A stretch of DNA of 37,023 nucleotides from Streptomyces rubellomurinus (GTDB lineage: Bacteria; Actinomycetota; Actinomycetes; Streptomycetales; Streptomycetaceae): NCBI RefSeq assembly GCF_000961885.1, contig NZ_JZKH01000085.1:1-37023 (forward strand). Direction: 5' to 3'. The notes beneath the pieces are model-generated. The model searched no databases. It was given only the letters and a program-made list of their open reading frames with translations, and had not been told where the DNA came from. Made by a program: the position numbers and the translations under genes. Shown here one piece after another: positions 17,807-27,372 of this stretch. Within the stretch, counting starts at the first letter, position 1. Each line of letters starts with the position of its first letter.

Positions 17807-19846
17807 ATGGCTGACCCGAGCACCTACCGCCCGGCGCCGGGAGCGATCCCGATCTCCCCGGGCGTCTACAAGTTCCGCGACGCCCACGGCCGGGTCATCT
17901 ACGTCGGCAAGGCCAAGAGCCTGCGCCCGCGCCTGTCCTCGTACTTCCAGGACCTGGCCGGGCTGCACCCCCGCACCGCGACGATGGTGACCACCGCCGC
18001 CTCGGTGGAGTGGACGGTGGTCGCCACCGAGGTCGAGGCGCTGCAGCTGGAGTACTCCTGGATCAAGGAGTTCGACCCCCGGTTCAACGTCAAGTACCGC
18101 GACGACAAGAGCTATCCGGAGCTCGCCGTCACGCTGAACGAGGAGTACCCGCGGGTCCAGGTGATGCGCGGGGCGCACAAGAAGGGCGTGCGCTACTTCG
18201 GCCCGTACGGGCACGCCTGGGCGATCCGCGAGACGGTCGACCTGCTGCTGCGCGTCTTCCCCGTCCGCACCTGCTCCAACGGCGTGTTCAAGCGCGCCCG
18301 GCAGGTCGGCCGGCCCTGCCTGCTCGGCTACATCGGCAAGTGCGCCGCGCCCTGCGTCGGCAAGGTGACGGCGGACGAACACCGGGCGCTGGCCGAGGAC
18401 TTCTGCGACTTCATGGCCGGGCGCACGGGCAACTACCTGCGCCGGCTGGAGGCGCAGATGCAGGAGGCCGCCGAGGAACTGGAGTACGAGAAGGCGGCCC
18501 GGCTGCGGGACGACATCGGCGCCCTCAAGCGCGCGATGGAGAAGAACGCCATCGTGCTCGCCGACGCCACCGACGCCGACCTGCTGGCCGTCGCCGAGGA
18601 CGAACTCGAAGCCGCCGTGCAGATCTTCCACGTCCGCGGCGGCCGGGTGCGCGGCCAGCGCGGCTGGGTCACCGACAAGGTCGAGGACGTCGACACGGCC
18701 GGCCTGGTCGAGCACGCCCTGCAGCAGCTGTACGGCGCCGCCGCCGCGGACGAGCGCAACGAGTCCGTCCCCCGCGAGGTGCTGGTGCCCGCGCTGCCCG
18801 ACCCGGTCGGGCCGATACGGGACTGGCTGAGCGAACTGCGCGGCAGCCAGGTCGACCTGCGCATCCCGCAGCGCGGCGACAAGAAGGACCTGATGGCCAC
18901 CGTGCAGCGCAACGCCCAGCAGGCCCTCGCGCTGCACAAGACCAAGCGCGCCTCCGACCTCACCACCCGCAGCCGCGCCCTCCAGGAGATCGCCGACGCG
19001 CTGGAGCTGGACTCCGTCCCGCTGCGCATCGAGTGCTTCGACATCTCCCACCTCCAGGGCGAGGACGTGGTCGCCTCGATGGTCGTCTTCGAGGACGGCC
19101 TGGCCCGCAAGAGCGAGTACCGGCGCTTCCAGATCAAGGGCTTCGCCGGCCAGGACGACGTCCGCTCGATGCACGAGGTGATCGGCCGGCGCTTCCGCCG
19201 CTACCTCCAGGAGCGCGAGCAGACCGGCGAGTGGGCCGTCCCCGAGGCGGACGACGAGGGGGAGGGCCCGCGCACCGAGGACGGCCGCCCGCGCCGCTTC
19301 GCCTACCCGCCGCAGCTGCTGGTGGTCGACGGCGGCCAGCCGCAGGTCGCGGCCGCCAAGCGCGCCCTGGACGAACTCGGCATCGACGACGTCGCGCTGT
19401 GCGGCCTGGCCAAGCGCCTGGAGGAGGTCTGGCTGCCCGGCGAGGACGACCCGGTGGTGCTGCCGCGCTCCAGCGAGGGCCTCTACCTGCTGCAGCGCGT
19501 CCGCGACGAGGCCCACCGCTTCGCGATCACCTACCAGCGCGCCAAGCGTTCCAAGCGACTCACCGCCGGGGAGCTGGACTCCGTCCCGGGCCTCGGCGAG
19601 ACTCGCCGCCGGGCGCTGCTCAAGCACTTCGGCTCGCTGAAGAAGCTCCGGGCGGCCACCGTCGACGAACTCTGCGCCGTACCCGGCATCGGACGCCGCA
19701 CGGCGGAGACCGTTGCGGCGGTGTTGTCGTCCCGTACACCCGCCGCACCCGCGGTCAACACCGCGACCGGCGAGATCATCGAGGACGGGGCTGACGAGGT
19801 CGTGACCGCAGTGCCCCGGACCGCACCATCCCAGGAGACGCCATGA
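17807..19846 (+). CDS. uvrC: Excinuclease ABC subunit UvrC
   Basis: UvrC makes the dual incisions of nucleotide excision repair. The 679-residue product has an N-terminal GIY-YIG nuclease ([20 protein letters not shown], 19-38) and a Cys-rich [15 protein letters not shown] stretch. A UVR domain at about 205-240 ([20 protein letters not shown]) binds UvrB. The RNase H-like nuclease half includes [10 protein letters not shown] and [11 protein letters not shown], and a tandem helix-hairpin-helix ([19 protein letters not shown], then [13 protein letters not shown]) lies near 600-650. All catalytic regions are present. The start is the ATG at 17807, without a ribosome-binding site. The stop overlaps a 41-codon ORF in ATGA, linking uvrC to rapZ-yvcK-whiA, an order conserved in streptomycetes. 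Confidence 0.98.
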   Translation: MADPSTYRPAPGAIPISPGVYKFRDAHGRVIYVGKAKSLRPRLSSYFQDLAGLHPRTATMVTTAASVEWTVVATEVEALQLEYSWIKEFDPRFNVKYRDDKSYPELAVTLNEEYPRVQVMRGAHKKGVRYFGPYGHAWAIRETVDLLLRVFPVRTCSNGVFKRARQVGRPCLLGYIGKCAAPCVGKVTADEHRALAEDFCDFMAGRTGNYLRRLEAQMQEAAEELEYEKAARLRDDIGALKRAMEKNAIVLADATDADLLAVAEDELEAAVQIFHVRGGRVRGQRGWVTDKVEDVDTAGLVEHALQQLYGAAAADERNESVPREVLVPALPDPVGPIRDWLSELRGSQVDLRIPQRGDKKDLMATVQRNAQQALALHKTKRASDLTTRSRALQEIADALELDSVPLRIECFDISHLQGEDVVASMVVFEDGLARKSEYRRFQIKGFAGQDDVRSMHEVIGRRFRRYLQEREQTGEWAVPEADDEGEGPRTEDGRPRRFAYPPQLLVVDGGQPQVAAAKRALDELGIDDVALCGLAKRLEEVWLPGEDDPVVLPRSSEGLYLLQRVRDEAHRFAITYQRAKRSKRLTAGELDSVPGLGETRRRALLKHFGSLKKLRAATVDELCAVPGIGRRTAETVAAVLSSRTPAAPAVNTATGEIIEDGADEVVTAVPRTAPSQETP

Positions 19847-19968
19847 CGGCCGACGCCGCCCGTCAGCAGGCCCGCCCCGCCCCCGCGCGCCCGTCCGGGC
19901 CGGGGAAGGACGGCCGCGCCGTGGGTGTTCTCCCCAGCAGAAAGACCGAGAACGGGGAACCGAAGTGA
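19843..19968 (+). CDS. Putative 41-residue coupled small ORF between uvrC and rapZ
   Basis: The ATG overlaps the uvrC stop (ATGA), with AGGAG 5 nt upstream inside uvrC. The ORF ends in a TGA overlapping the rapZ start (GTGA), so it fills the whole gap without a spare base. The product begins [19 protein letters not shown], is basic, Pro/Ala/Arg-rich, and has no membrane segment or recognised domain. It may be a real peptide or only a device that carries ribosomes from uvrC to rapZ. An alternative is that rapZ starts elsewhere, but the GTG at 19965 has its own GGGGA site. Confidence 0.5.
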   Translation: MTADAARQQARPAPARPSGPGKDGRAVGVLPSRKTENGEPK

Positions 19969-20849
19969 CCGTGTCAGACGTGGCCGAGAACGCGCCGGAG
20001 CTGGTGATCATCTCCGGCATGTCCGGAGCCGGCCGCTCCACCGCGGCCAAGTGCCTGGAGGACCTCGGCTGGTTCGTGGTCGACAACCTGCCGCCGGCCC
20101 TGATCCCGACCATGGTCGACCTCGGCGCCCGCTCCCAGGGGAACGTGGCCCGGATCGGCGTGGTCGTGGACGTCCGCGGCCGGCAGTTCTTCGACGACCT
20201 GCTGACCTCGCTGGACGAGCTGGAGAAGCGCGGTGTCCGCCTCCAGGTGGTCTTCCTCGACTCCTCCGACGAGGCCCTGGTGCGCCGCTTCGAGAGCGTG
20301 CGCCGCCCGCACCCGCTGCAGGCGGACGGCCGGATCGTCGACGGCATCGCCCAGGAGCGCGACCTGCTGCGCGACCTGCGCGGCGAGGCCGACCTGGTGA
20401 TCGACACCTCCAACCTCAACGTGCACCAGCTGCGCGCCAAGCTGGACGCCCAGTTCGCCGACCACGACGAGCCCGAGCTGCGCGCCACCGTGATGTCCTT
20501 CGGCTTCAAGTACGGCCTGCCGGTCGACGCCGACCTGGTGGTGGACTGCCGCTTCCTGCCCAACCCGCACTGGGTGCCCGAGCTGCGCGCCCGCACCGGC
20601 ACCGATGCGGACGTCGCCGACTACGTGTTCCAGCAGCCCGGTGCCAACGAGTTCCTGGACGGCTACGCCGAGCTACTCCGGATCGTTACCGAGGGCTACC
20701 GCCGGGAGGGGAAGCGCTACATGACGCTTGCCGTAGGCTGCACCGGTGGCAAGCACCGGAGCGTCGCCATGTCCGAGCGGCTGACCAAGCGTCTCATCGC
20801 GGACGGTGTGGAGACGGTGCTCGTCCACCGTGACATGGGCCGGGAGTGA
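19965..20849 (+). CDS. rapZ: RNase adapter/nucleotide-binding protein RapZ
   Basis: The 294-residue RapZ/YvcJ-family P-loop protein has Walker A GMSGAGRS (18-25). FVVDNLPPALIPTMVDL, DTSNLNVHQLRAKL and FGFKYGLPVDADLVVDCRFLPNP follow. The C-terminal domain ends with YMTLAVGCTGGKHRSVAMSE. In E. coli RapZ guides RNase E to the small RNA GlmZ and senses glucosamine-6-P; in actinomycetes the role is less clear, but the rapZ-yvcK-whiA order is conserved. The GTG has GGGGA 6 nt upstream and overlaps the preceding small ORF by GTGA. Confidence 0.95.
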   Translation: MTVSDVAENAPELVIISGMSGAGRSTAAKCLEDLGWFVVDNLPPALIPTMVDLGARSQGNVARIGVVVDVRGRQFFDDLLTSLDELEKRGVRLQVVFLDSSDEALVRRFESVRRPHPLQADGRIVDGIAQERDLLRDLRGEADLVIDTSNLNVHQLRAKLDAQFADHDEPELRATVMSFGFKYGLPVDADLVVDCRFLPNPHWVPELRARTGTDADVADYVFQQPGANEFLDGYAELLRIVTEGYRREGKRYMTLAVGCTGGKHRSVAMSERLTKRLIADGVETVLVHRDMGRE

Positions 20850-20911
20850 CCGCCGCCCTCCTGCCGGGCCCCGGCGGAGCCGGTGGCGGGGCGAGGAACG
20901 CGAGGTGATTC

Positions 20912-22018
20912 GTGGCGGGAGTGGCGGGATACGGGCCCGGGCGGCAGCCGCAGGGCAGGGCCGGTGACCGGGCGGGCAGCCCGGCCCGGCCCCCGGCTCC
21001 GAGCCGGCCGCGCAGCAGTCCCGCCCGGACCAACCCCGCCCCCCGGATCGCCGCCCTCGGCGGCGGCCAGGGCCTGTCCGCCTCGCTGTCCGCGCTGCGC
21101 CGGCTGACCACCGACCTGACGGCCGTGGTCACCGTCGCCGACGACGGCGGCTCCAGCGGCCGGCTGCGCGAGGAGCTGGGCGTGCTGCCGCCGGGCGACC
21201 TGCGCAAGGCGCTGGCCGCGCTGTGCGGGGACGACGACTGGGGCCGCACCTGGTCCGAGGTGATCCAGCAGCGCTTCACCGGCACCGGCGAGCTCGGCGG
21301 CCACGCGGTCGGCAACCTGCTGATCGTGGCCCTCTGGGAGAAGCTGGGCGATCCGGTGTCCGCGCTGGACTGGGTCGGCCGGCTGCTGAACGTCCAGGGC
21401 CGGGTGCTGCCGATGTCGGCGGTGCCGCTGGACATCGAGGCGACCGTGCGCGGCCTCGACCCGGCCCGCCCGGGCGCGGTCACCGCCGTGCGCGGCCAGG
21501 CCAGCGTCGCGGCGACCCCCGGCACGGTGCAGTCGATCCGGCTGCTGCCGGCCGAGCCGCCGGCCGTCCCGGAGGCGGTCACCGCCGTCCGCGAGGCGGA
21601 CTGGGTGGTGCTCGGCCCCGGCTCCTGGTTCACCAGCGTGCTGCCGCACCTGCTGGTCCCCGAGCTGGCCAAGGCCCTCACCGAGACCCGCGCCCGCCGC
21701 CTGCTCACGCTGAACCTCGCCCCGCAGCCGGGCGAGACCGAGGGCTTCACCCCGCAGCGCCACCTGGAGGTCATCGCCGACCACGCCCCGGACCTCGCCG
21801 TGGATGCGATCCTGGTGGACGAGCGCGCCGTCACCGGCGGCGCCTTCGGCCAGGCGGACCTGGCCGGATTGGAGAAGGCCGCCGAACGGATGGGTGCCGC
21901 TCTGGTGCTCGGTACGGTGGCCCGCACCGACGGGAGCCCGCGACACGACCCGGAGCTGTTGGCGGCCGCGTACGACCGGATTTTCCGGACACATGGAAGG
22001 ATCGGGCCATGGCGATGA
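20912..22018 (+). CDS. yvcK: YvcK/CofD-like gluconeogenesis factor
   Basis: The 368-residue product has a disordered Pro/Arg/Gly-rich N terminus (about 1-44) not seen in Bacillus YvcK. It then enters the CofD-like fold at [19 protein letters not shown] (45-63), with [17 protein letters not shown] (74-90), [12 protein letters not shown] and [20 protein letters not shown]. Bacillus YvcK is needed for growth on gluconeogenic carbon, binds UDP-sugars and affects cell-wall placement; this is family knowledge. The GTG at 20912 has GAGG 6 nt upstream; a second GTG at 20921 is possible. The last 10 nt overlap whiA. Confidence 0.93.
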   Translation: MAGVAGYGPGRQPQGRAGDRAGSPARPPAPSRPRSSPARTNPAPRIAALGGGQGLSASLSALRRLTTDLTAVVTVADDGGSSGRLREELGVLPPGDLRKALAALCGDDDWGRTWSEVIQQRFTGTGELGGHAVGNLLIVALWEKLGDPVSALDWVGRLLNVQGRVLPMSAVPLDIEATVRGLDPARPGAVTAVRGQASVAATPGTVQSIRLLPAEPPAVPEAVTAVREADWVVLGPGSWFTSVLPHLLVPELAKALTETRARRLLTLNLAPQPGETEGFTPQRHLEVIADHAPDLAVDAILVDERAVTGGAFGQADLAGLEKAAERMGAALVLGTVARTDGSPRHDPELLAAAYDRIFRTHGRIGPWR

Positions 22019-22989
22019 CTCCAGCGGTGAAGGACGAGATCAGCCGGCTCCCGGTCACCCGGGCCTGCTGCCGCAAGGCGGAGGTGTCGGCGATCCTGCG
22101 GTTCGCGGGCGGACTGCACATCGTGAGCGGCCGCATCGTGATCGAGGCGGAGCTGGACACCGGGTCGGCGGCGCGGCGGCTGCGCAAGGACCTCCTGGAG
22201 ATCTTCGGGCACTCCTCCGACCTCGTGGTGATGGCCCCCGGCGGGCTGCGGCGCGGCAGCCGCTTCGTGGTCCGGGTGGTCAAGGACGGCGAGCTGCTGG
22301 CCCGCCAGACCGGCCTGGTCGACGGCCGGGGCCGCCCGATCCGGGGCCTGCCCCCGGCGGTCGTCTCCGGCGCGACCTGCGACGCCGAGGCGGCCTGGCG
22401 CGGCGCCTTCCTGGCGCACGGCTCGCTCACCGAGCCGGGCCGCTCCTCCTCGCTGGAGATCACCTGCCCCGGCTCCGAGGCCGCCCTGGCGCTGGTCGGC
22501 GCCGCCCGCCGGCTCGGCATTCCGGCCAAGGCCCGCGAGGTGCGCGGGGTGGACCGGGTGGTGATCCGCGACGGCGACGCCATCGGCGCGCTGCTGACCC
22601 GTCTCGGCGCGCACGAGTCGGTGCTCGCCTGGGAGGAGCGCCGGATGCGGCGCGAGGTCCGGGCCACCGCGAACCGGCTGGCGAACTTCGACGACGCCAA
22701 CCTGCGCCGCTCGGCCCGCGCCGCGGTGGCGGCCGGCGCCCGGGTGCAGCGCGCGCTGGAGATCCTGGGCGAGGAGGTGCCCGAGCACCTGGCCGCGGCC
22801 GGCCAGCTGCGGATGCAGCACAAGCAGGCCTCGCTGGAGGAGCTGGGCGCGCTCGCCGACCCGCCGCTGACCAAGGACGCGGTGGCCGGCCGGATCCGCC
22901 GCCTGCTGGCGATGGCCGACAAGCGCGCCTCGGAGCTGGGTCTGCCGGGCACCGAGGCCAGCCTGACGGACGAGATGGCGCTCAACTGA
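22009..22989 (+). CDS. whiA: Sporulation/developmental regulator WhiA
   Basis: The 326-residue product begins [18 protein letters not shown] and matches streptomycete WhiA throughout. It has an N-terminal LAGLIDADG homing-endonuclease-like domain ([21 protein letters not shown]; later [11 protein letters not shown]) and a C-terminal helix-turn-helix ([20 protein letters not shown], about 280-299). WhiA works with WhiB to start aerial-hypha septation, regulating ftsZ, ftsW and others. The ATG at 22009 has GGAAGG 8 nt upstream and overlaps yvcK by 10 nt; a second ATG at 22015 would give an ATGA overlap. whiA is often autoregulated in streptomycetes, but I cannot point to a site here. Confidence 0.98.
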   Translation: MAMTPAVKDEISRLPVTRACCRKAEVSAILRFAGGLHIVSGRIVIEAELDTGSAARRLRKDLLEIFGHSSDLVVMAPGGLRRGSRFVVRVVKDGELLARQTGLVDGRGRPIRGLPPAVVSGATCDAEAAWRGAFLAHGSLTEPGRSSSLEITCPGSEAALALVGAARRLGIPAKAREVRGVDRVVIRDGDAIGALLTRLGAHESVLAWEERRMRREVRATANRLANFDDANLRRSARAAVAAGARVQRALEILGEEVPEHLAAAGQLRMQHKQASLEELGALADPPLTKDAVAGRIRRLLAMADKRASELGLPGTEASLTDEMALN

Positions 22990-23010
22990 CGCTCACGGTG
23001 CGTGACTAAA

Positions 23011-23047
23011 CCACGGCCGGTGCCCGCACGACGGGCGCCGGCCGTGG
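23011..23047 (+). terminator. Terminator after whiA
   Basis: 16-bp stem: arms 23011-23026 (CCACGGCCGGTGCCCG) and 23032-23047, with one G-U pair and a 5-nt loop, 21 nt past the stop. Confidence 0.85.
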
Positions 23048-23076
23048 GCCGTTCCGGGGCCGGTCCGCCCTCCCGA

Positions 23077-23092
23077 ATTGGTAGAGACCACT
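23077..23092. promoter_or_regulatory. Probable DasR-responsive element (dre) upstream of gap
   Basis: ATTGGTAGAGACCACT matches the dre consensus ACTGGTCTAGACCACT at 13 of 16 positions and keeps both TGGT and ACCA half sites with the 4-nt spacer. DasR is the GntR-family repressor that senses glucosamine-6-P in streptomycetes. The site lies about 130 nt upstream of the gap -10 candidate, so it may act by looping, repress an upstream promoter, or be chance. Confidence 0.55.
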
Positions 23093-23208
23093 GGCCACGG
23101 GGCCAACTGCCCGGCCGGGCGGGGACGGACGGCCGGAAAGCGGGTTTCGACAGCGCCACGCCCAGTCTCACGAGGTGGCGCGATGTGCCCTCCCAGCCGC
23201 GGGAGGGG

Positions 23209-23214
23209 TAGGGT
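23209..23214 (+). promoter_or_regulatory. Candidate -10 of the gap promoter and leader hairpin
   Basis: TAGGGT would start a leader of about 70 nt. The leader contains a CGGGGA (23225-23230)/TCCCCG (23245-23250) hairpin and ends in GAGGAGA (23276-23282), 7 nt before the GTG. The remaining bases of 22990-23289 show no ORF. Confidence 0.4.
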
Positions 23215-23274
23215 CGTAGGCGGTCGGGGACTTCCCAAATCTCATCCCCGTCGGCCTAGCGCCGGCGTACCTAA

Positions 23275-24294
<1,020 letters not shown>

Positions 24295-24322
24295 CCTTGC
24301 GGGAGCTGACGTGATGTAGGGG

Positions 24323-24360
24323 CGAGGGCCCGGACGGCGACCACGCCGACCGGGCCCTCG
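24323..24360 (+). terminator. Hairpin between gap and pgk
   Basis: Arms CGAGGGCCCGG (24323-24333) and CCGGGCCCTCG (24350-24360) pair perfectly; an inner CGGCG/CGCCG stem fills most of the loop. It probably acts as a partial terminator or a 3' end stabiliser of gap mRNA. Confidence 0.7.
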
Positions 24361-24446
24361 TTCCGCGCTTCCAGTACTTCCCAGGCGGCCCCTGCGCCGT
24401 GCCGCCTCCTGCGCATCAACCATCTCCCCAGGAGAACCAAATCCCC

Positions 24447-25658
24447 GTGAAGACCATCGAAGAGCTCATCGAAGCCGGTGTCGAAGGCAAGCGCGTGTTC
24501 GTGCGCGCCGACCTGAACGTCCCGCTGGACGGCGCGACGATCACCGACGACGGCCGCATCCGCGCCGTCGCGCCGACCATCGCCAAGCTGGTCGCGGCCG
24601 GCGCGAAGGTCGTCGTCGCCTCGCACCTCGGCCGGCCCAAGGGCGCGCCGGACCCGCAGTTCTCGCTCGCCCCGGCGGCCAAGCGCCTCGGCGAGATCCT
24701 CGGGCGGGAGGTCGTCTTCGCCGCCGACACCGTGGGCGACAGCGCGAAGGCCGTCGTGGCCGCGCTGGGCGACGGTGACGTCGCGCTGCTGGAGAACCTG
24801 CGCTTCAACGCCGGCGAGACCAGCAAGGACGACGCCGAGCGCAAGGCCTTCGCCGAGCAGCTCGCCACCCTGGCCGACCTGTACGTGGGCGACGGCTTCG
24901 GCGCCGTGCACCGCAAGCACGCCTCGGTCTACGACCTGCCCGGCCTGCTGCCGCACGCCGCCGGCGACCTGATCGCCACCGAGGTCGGCGTGCTGAAGAA
25001 GCTCACCGAGGACGTCAAGCGCCCGTACGTCGTCGTGCTCGGCGGCGCCAAGGTGTCCGACAAGCTCGGCGTGATCGACAACCTGCTGAAGAAGGCCGAC
25101 CGGATCCTGATCGGCGGCGGCATGGCGTACACCTTCCTCAAGGCCAAGGGCCACGAGGTCGGCATCTCGCTGCTGCAGGAGGACCAGATCCCGGTCTGCC
25201 TGAACTACCTGGCCGAGGCCGAGAAGCGGGGCGTCGAGTTCGTCCTGCCGGTCGACGTCCTGGTCTCCGCCGAGTTCCCCGACCTCAAGGGCAAGACCCC
25301 GGCGACCTACGACACCGTCGCCTCGGACGGCATCCCCGCGGACAAGGAGGGCCTGGACATCGGCCCGAAGACCCGCGAGCTGTACGCGGCGAAGCTGGCC
25401 GACGCGGGCACCGTGTTCTGGAACGGTCCGATGGGCGTCTTCGAGCACCCCGACTACGCGAACGGCACCAAGGCCGTCGCGCAGGGCCTGCTCGACAGCG
25501 ACGCGTTCACCGTGGTCGGTGGCGGCGACTCCGCCGCGGCCGTCCGCATCCTGGGCTTCGACGAGAACGCCTTTGGACACATCTCGACCGGCGGTGGCGC
25601 GAGCCTCGAGTACCTGGAGGGCAAGTCCCTTCCCGGTCTCGCCGCCCTGGAAGGCTGA
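24447..25658 (+). CDS. pgk: Phosphoglycerate kinase
   Basis: The 403-residue cytosolic enzyme transfers phosphate from 1,3-bisphosphoglycerate to ADP. It shows [14 protein letters not shown] (16-29), [11 protein letters not shown] (50-60), [11 protein letters not shown], the nucleotide-side [26 protein letters not shown] and [13 protein letters not shown] near the C terminus. The GTG at 24447 gives [17 protein letters not shown]; its AGGAGA site is 11 nt upstream, at the long end of normal. tpiA starts 4 nt after the stop, so the two are coupled. Confidence 0.98.
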   Translation: MKTIEELIEAGVEGKRVFVRADLNVPLDGATITDDGRIRAVAPTIAKLVAAGAKVVVASHLGRPKGAPDPQFSLAPAAKRLGEILGREVVFAADTVGDSAKAVVAALGDGDVALLENLRFNAGETSKDDAERKAFAEQLATLADLYVGDGFGAVHRKHASVYDLPGLLPHAAGDLIATEVGVLKKLTEDVKRPYVVVLGGAKVSDKLGVIDNLLKKADRILIGGGMAYTFLKAKGHEVGISLLQEDQIPVCLNYLAEAEKRGVEFVLPVDVLVSAEFPDLKGKTPATYDTVASDGIPADKEGLDIGPKTRELYAAKLADAGTVFWNGPMGVFEHPDYANGTKAVAQGLLDSDAFTVVGGGDSAAAVRILGFDENAFGHISTGGGASLEYLEGKSLPGLAALEG

Positions 25659-25662
25659 CAGC

Positions 25663-26448
25663 ATGACTGAGCGTCTCCCGCTGATGGCGGGCAACTGGAA
25701 GATGAACCTCAACCACCTCGAGGCCATCCAGCACACCCAGAAGCTGGCGTTCGCGCTGGCCGACAAGGACTACGAGGCCGTCGAGGTCGCCGTCCTGGTG
25801 CCGTTCACCGACCTGCGGTCGGTGCAGACCCTGGTCTTCGGCGACAAGCTGAAGATCAAGTACGGCTCGCAGGACATCTCGCAGCACGACTCCGGTGCCT
25901 ACACCGGCGAGGTCTCCGGCCCGATGCTGGCCAAGCTGCAGTGCACCTACGCGGTGATCGGCCACTCGGAGCGCCGCCAGTACCACGGCGAGGACGAGGA
26001 GATCGTCAACGCCAAGGTCAAGGCCGCCTACCGGGCCGGGGTCACCCCGATCCTGTGCATCGGCGAGCCGCTGGAGATCCGCAAGGCCGGCACCCACGTC
26101 GAGTACACCCTGGCCCAGCTGGACGGCGCCCTGGAGGGCGTCCCGGCGCACCAGGCCGAGTCCATCGTGGTCGCGTACGAGCCGGTCTGGGCGATCGGCA
26201 CCGGCGAGGTGGCCACCCCGGAGGACGCGCAGGAGGTCTGCGCCGCCATCCGCGGGCGGATCGCCGAGCTGTACGACGCCGAGCTGGCCGGCAAGGTCCG
26301 CGTGCTCTACGGCGGTTCGGTCAAGTCGTCGAGCGCGGCCGGCCTGATGGCCAAGCCCGACATCGACGGCGGCCTGATCGGCGGTGCCTCGCTGGACGCC
26401 GACGAGTTCGTCAAGATCGTGCGTTACCGTGAGCAGGCAGTAGGCTAA
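25663..26448 (+). CDS. tpiA: Triose-phosphate isomerase
   Basis: The 261-residue TIM barrel interconverts DHAP and GAP. Substrate residues Asn11 and Lys13 lie in [10 protein letters not shown], the catalytic His101 in VIGHSERR and the catalytic Glu173 in [14 protein letters not shown]. The phosphate loop [13 protein letters not shown] is followed by [13 protein letters not shown] with GGAAGG 8 nt upstream, inside the end of pgk. A GC hairpin follows before secG. Confidence 0.98.
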   Translation: MTERLPLMAGNWKMNLNHLEAIQHTQKLAFALADKDYEAVEVAVLVPFTDLRSVQTLVFGDKLKIKYGSQDISQHDSGAYTGEVSGPMLAKLQCTYAVIGHSERRQYHGEDEEIVNAKVKAAYRAGVTPILCIGEPLEIRKAGTHVEYTLAQLDGALEGVPAHQAESIVVAYEPVWAIGTGEVATPEDAQEVCAAIRGRIAELYDAELAGKVRVLYGGSVKSSSAAGLMAKPDIDGGLIGGASLDADEFVKIVRYREQAVG

Positions 26449-26472
26449 CGCCGCCGCAGCAACGTAGGCTTT

Positions 26473-26503
26473 GGGGCCGGACCGCCGTACGCGGCCCGGC
26501 CCC
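26473..26503 (+). terminator. Hairpin between tpiA and secG
   Basis: GGGGCCGG (26473-26480) pairs with CCGGCCCC (26496-26503), with an inner CCGC/GCGG stem. It ends the glycolytic transcript at least in part. Confidence 0.65.
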
Positions 26504-26535
26504 TTCGCCGAAGATACGAGAGAGTTGGTCCCGTC

Positions 26536-26772
26536 GTGGTTCTCGGGTTCTCGATTGCCCTGATCATTTTCAGCGCACTGATGATCCTGCTGGTGCTGCT
26601 GCACAAGGGGAAGGGCGGCGGCCTGTCCGACATGTTCGGCGGTGGCGCCATGTCCACCGGTGGCGGCTCGGCGGTGGCCGAGCGCAACCTGGACCGCATC
26701 ACCATCGTGGTCGGCCTGGGCTGGTTCGCCTGCATCGTGGTGCTCAGCCTGGTGCTCAAGTACAAGAGCTGA
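26536..26772 (+). CDS. secG: Preprotein translocase subunit SecG
   Basis: The 78-residue membrane protein has two transmembrane helices (about 2-22 and 55-74) joined by a Gly-rich loop with GKGGGLSDMFGGG, the SecG signature. It belongs to the SecYEG channel and assists SecA cycling. GTG start; only a weak GAGAG lies about 14 nt upstream. Its position after tpiA is the common actinobacterial order. Confidence 0.95.
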   Translation: MVLGFSIALIIFSALMILLVLLHKGKGGGLSDMFGGGAMSTGGGSAVAERNLDRITIVVGLGWFACIVVLSLVLKYKS

Positions 26773-26783
26773 CGCAGGCCTGA

Positions 26784-26823
26784 CGCCCCGTCGTCCGAGC
26801 GCCTATCCTGGGACGGTCGGGGC
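26784..26823 (+). terminator. Imperfect hairpin after secG
   Basis: GCCCCG and CGTCC (26784-26796) pair with GGACG and CGGGGC (26809-26823) with a small bulge, 12 nt past the stop. Confidence 0.5.
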
Positions 26824-26857
26824 CGTGGGCGATGCTGGCGGATGCTTAGCCCCTGCT

Positions 26858-26863
26858 TACACT
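26858..26863 (+). promoter_or_regulatory. Candidate -10 of the rbpA-family gene
   Basis: TACACT lies about 66 nt before the start codon. No good -35 hexamer is seen, which would fit an extracytoplasmic or alternative sigma promoter or RbpA-dependent use; this cannot be settled by eye. Confidence 0.4.
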
Positions 26864-26929
26864 AGGACGACTTTCGCCACCGACGCGCATCGCGGCGGGT
26901 CGGCGCACCAGCACGCAGGGAGTCAGACC

Positions 26930-27265
26930 GTGGCAAGTGGCAACGCCATCCGTGGCAGCAGGGTCGGAGCCGGCCCGATGGGCGAGGCGGAGCGCGGCGA
27001 GTCCGCCCCGCGCAACCGGATCAGCTTCTGGTGTGCCAACAAGCACGAGACCCGGCCCAGCTTCGCCGCCGAGGCCGTCATCCCGGACACCTGGGACTGC
27101 CCGCGCTGCGGCTTCCCGGCCGGGCAGGACGAGCACAACCCGCCGGCGCCGTCCCGCAACGAGCCCTACAAGACCCACCTCGCGTACGTCCGCGAGCGGC
27201 GCACCGACGCGGACGGCGAGGCGATCCTCGCCGAGGCGCTGGCCAAGCTGCGCGGCGAGATCTGA
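26930..27265 (+). CDS. RNA polymerase-binding protein, RbpA family (possibly the RbpB paralogue)
   Basis: The 111-residue product has an N-terminal tail (MASGNAIRGSRVGAGPMGEA), a zinc-binding core (Cys35-x3-His39, Cys57-x2-Cys60 in DTWDCPRCGFPA), a Pro-rich basic linker and a C-terminal sigma-interaction domain (KTHLAYVRERRTDADGEAIL, then AEALAKLRGEI). RbpA stabilises the open complex of RNA polymerase with the principal sigma factor. Streptomycetes have two members. This N terminus differs from the better-known RbpA (which begins MSERALRGTRLVV as I recall), so this copy may be the paralogue called RbpB. GTG with AGGGAG 7 nt upstream. Confidence 0.88.
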   Translation: MASGNAIRGSRVGAGPMGEAERGESAPRNRISFWCANKHETRPSFAAEAVIPDTWDCPRCGFPAGQDEHNPPAPSRNEPYKTHLAYVRERRTDADGEAILAEALAKLRGEI

Positions 27266-27319
27266 GAGCTGCGCGAGCGATCTCCGAGCTGAGGCGAGCC
27301 GAGCGGCATCGAAGCACTG

Positions 27320-27355
27320 AAGGGCGCCACCGTCATGACGACGGGTGGCGCCCTT
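27320..27355. terminator. Bidirectional terminator between the rbpA-family gene and pgl
   Basis: Perfect 12-bp arms AAGGGCGCCACC (27320-27331) and GGTGGCGCCCTT (27344-27355) stand between convergent genes; U-rich on the plus side is only TT. Confidence 0.85.
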
Positions 27356-27372
27356 CGGCGTTGCCTGCTCCG

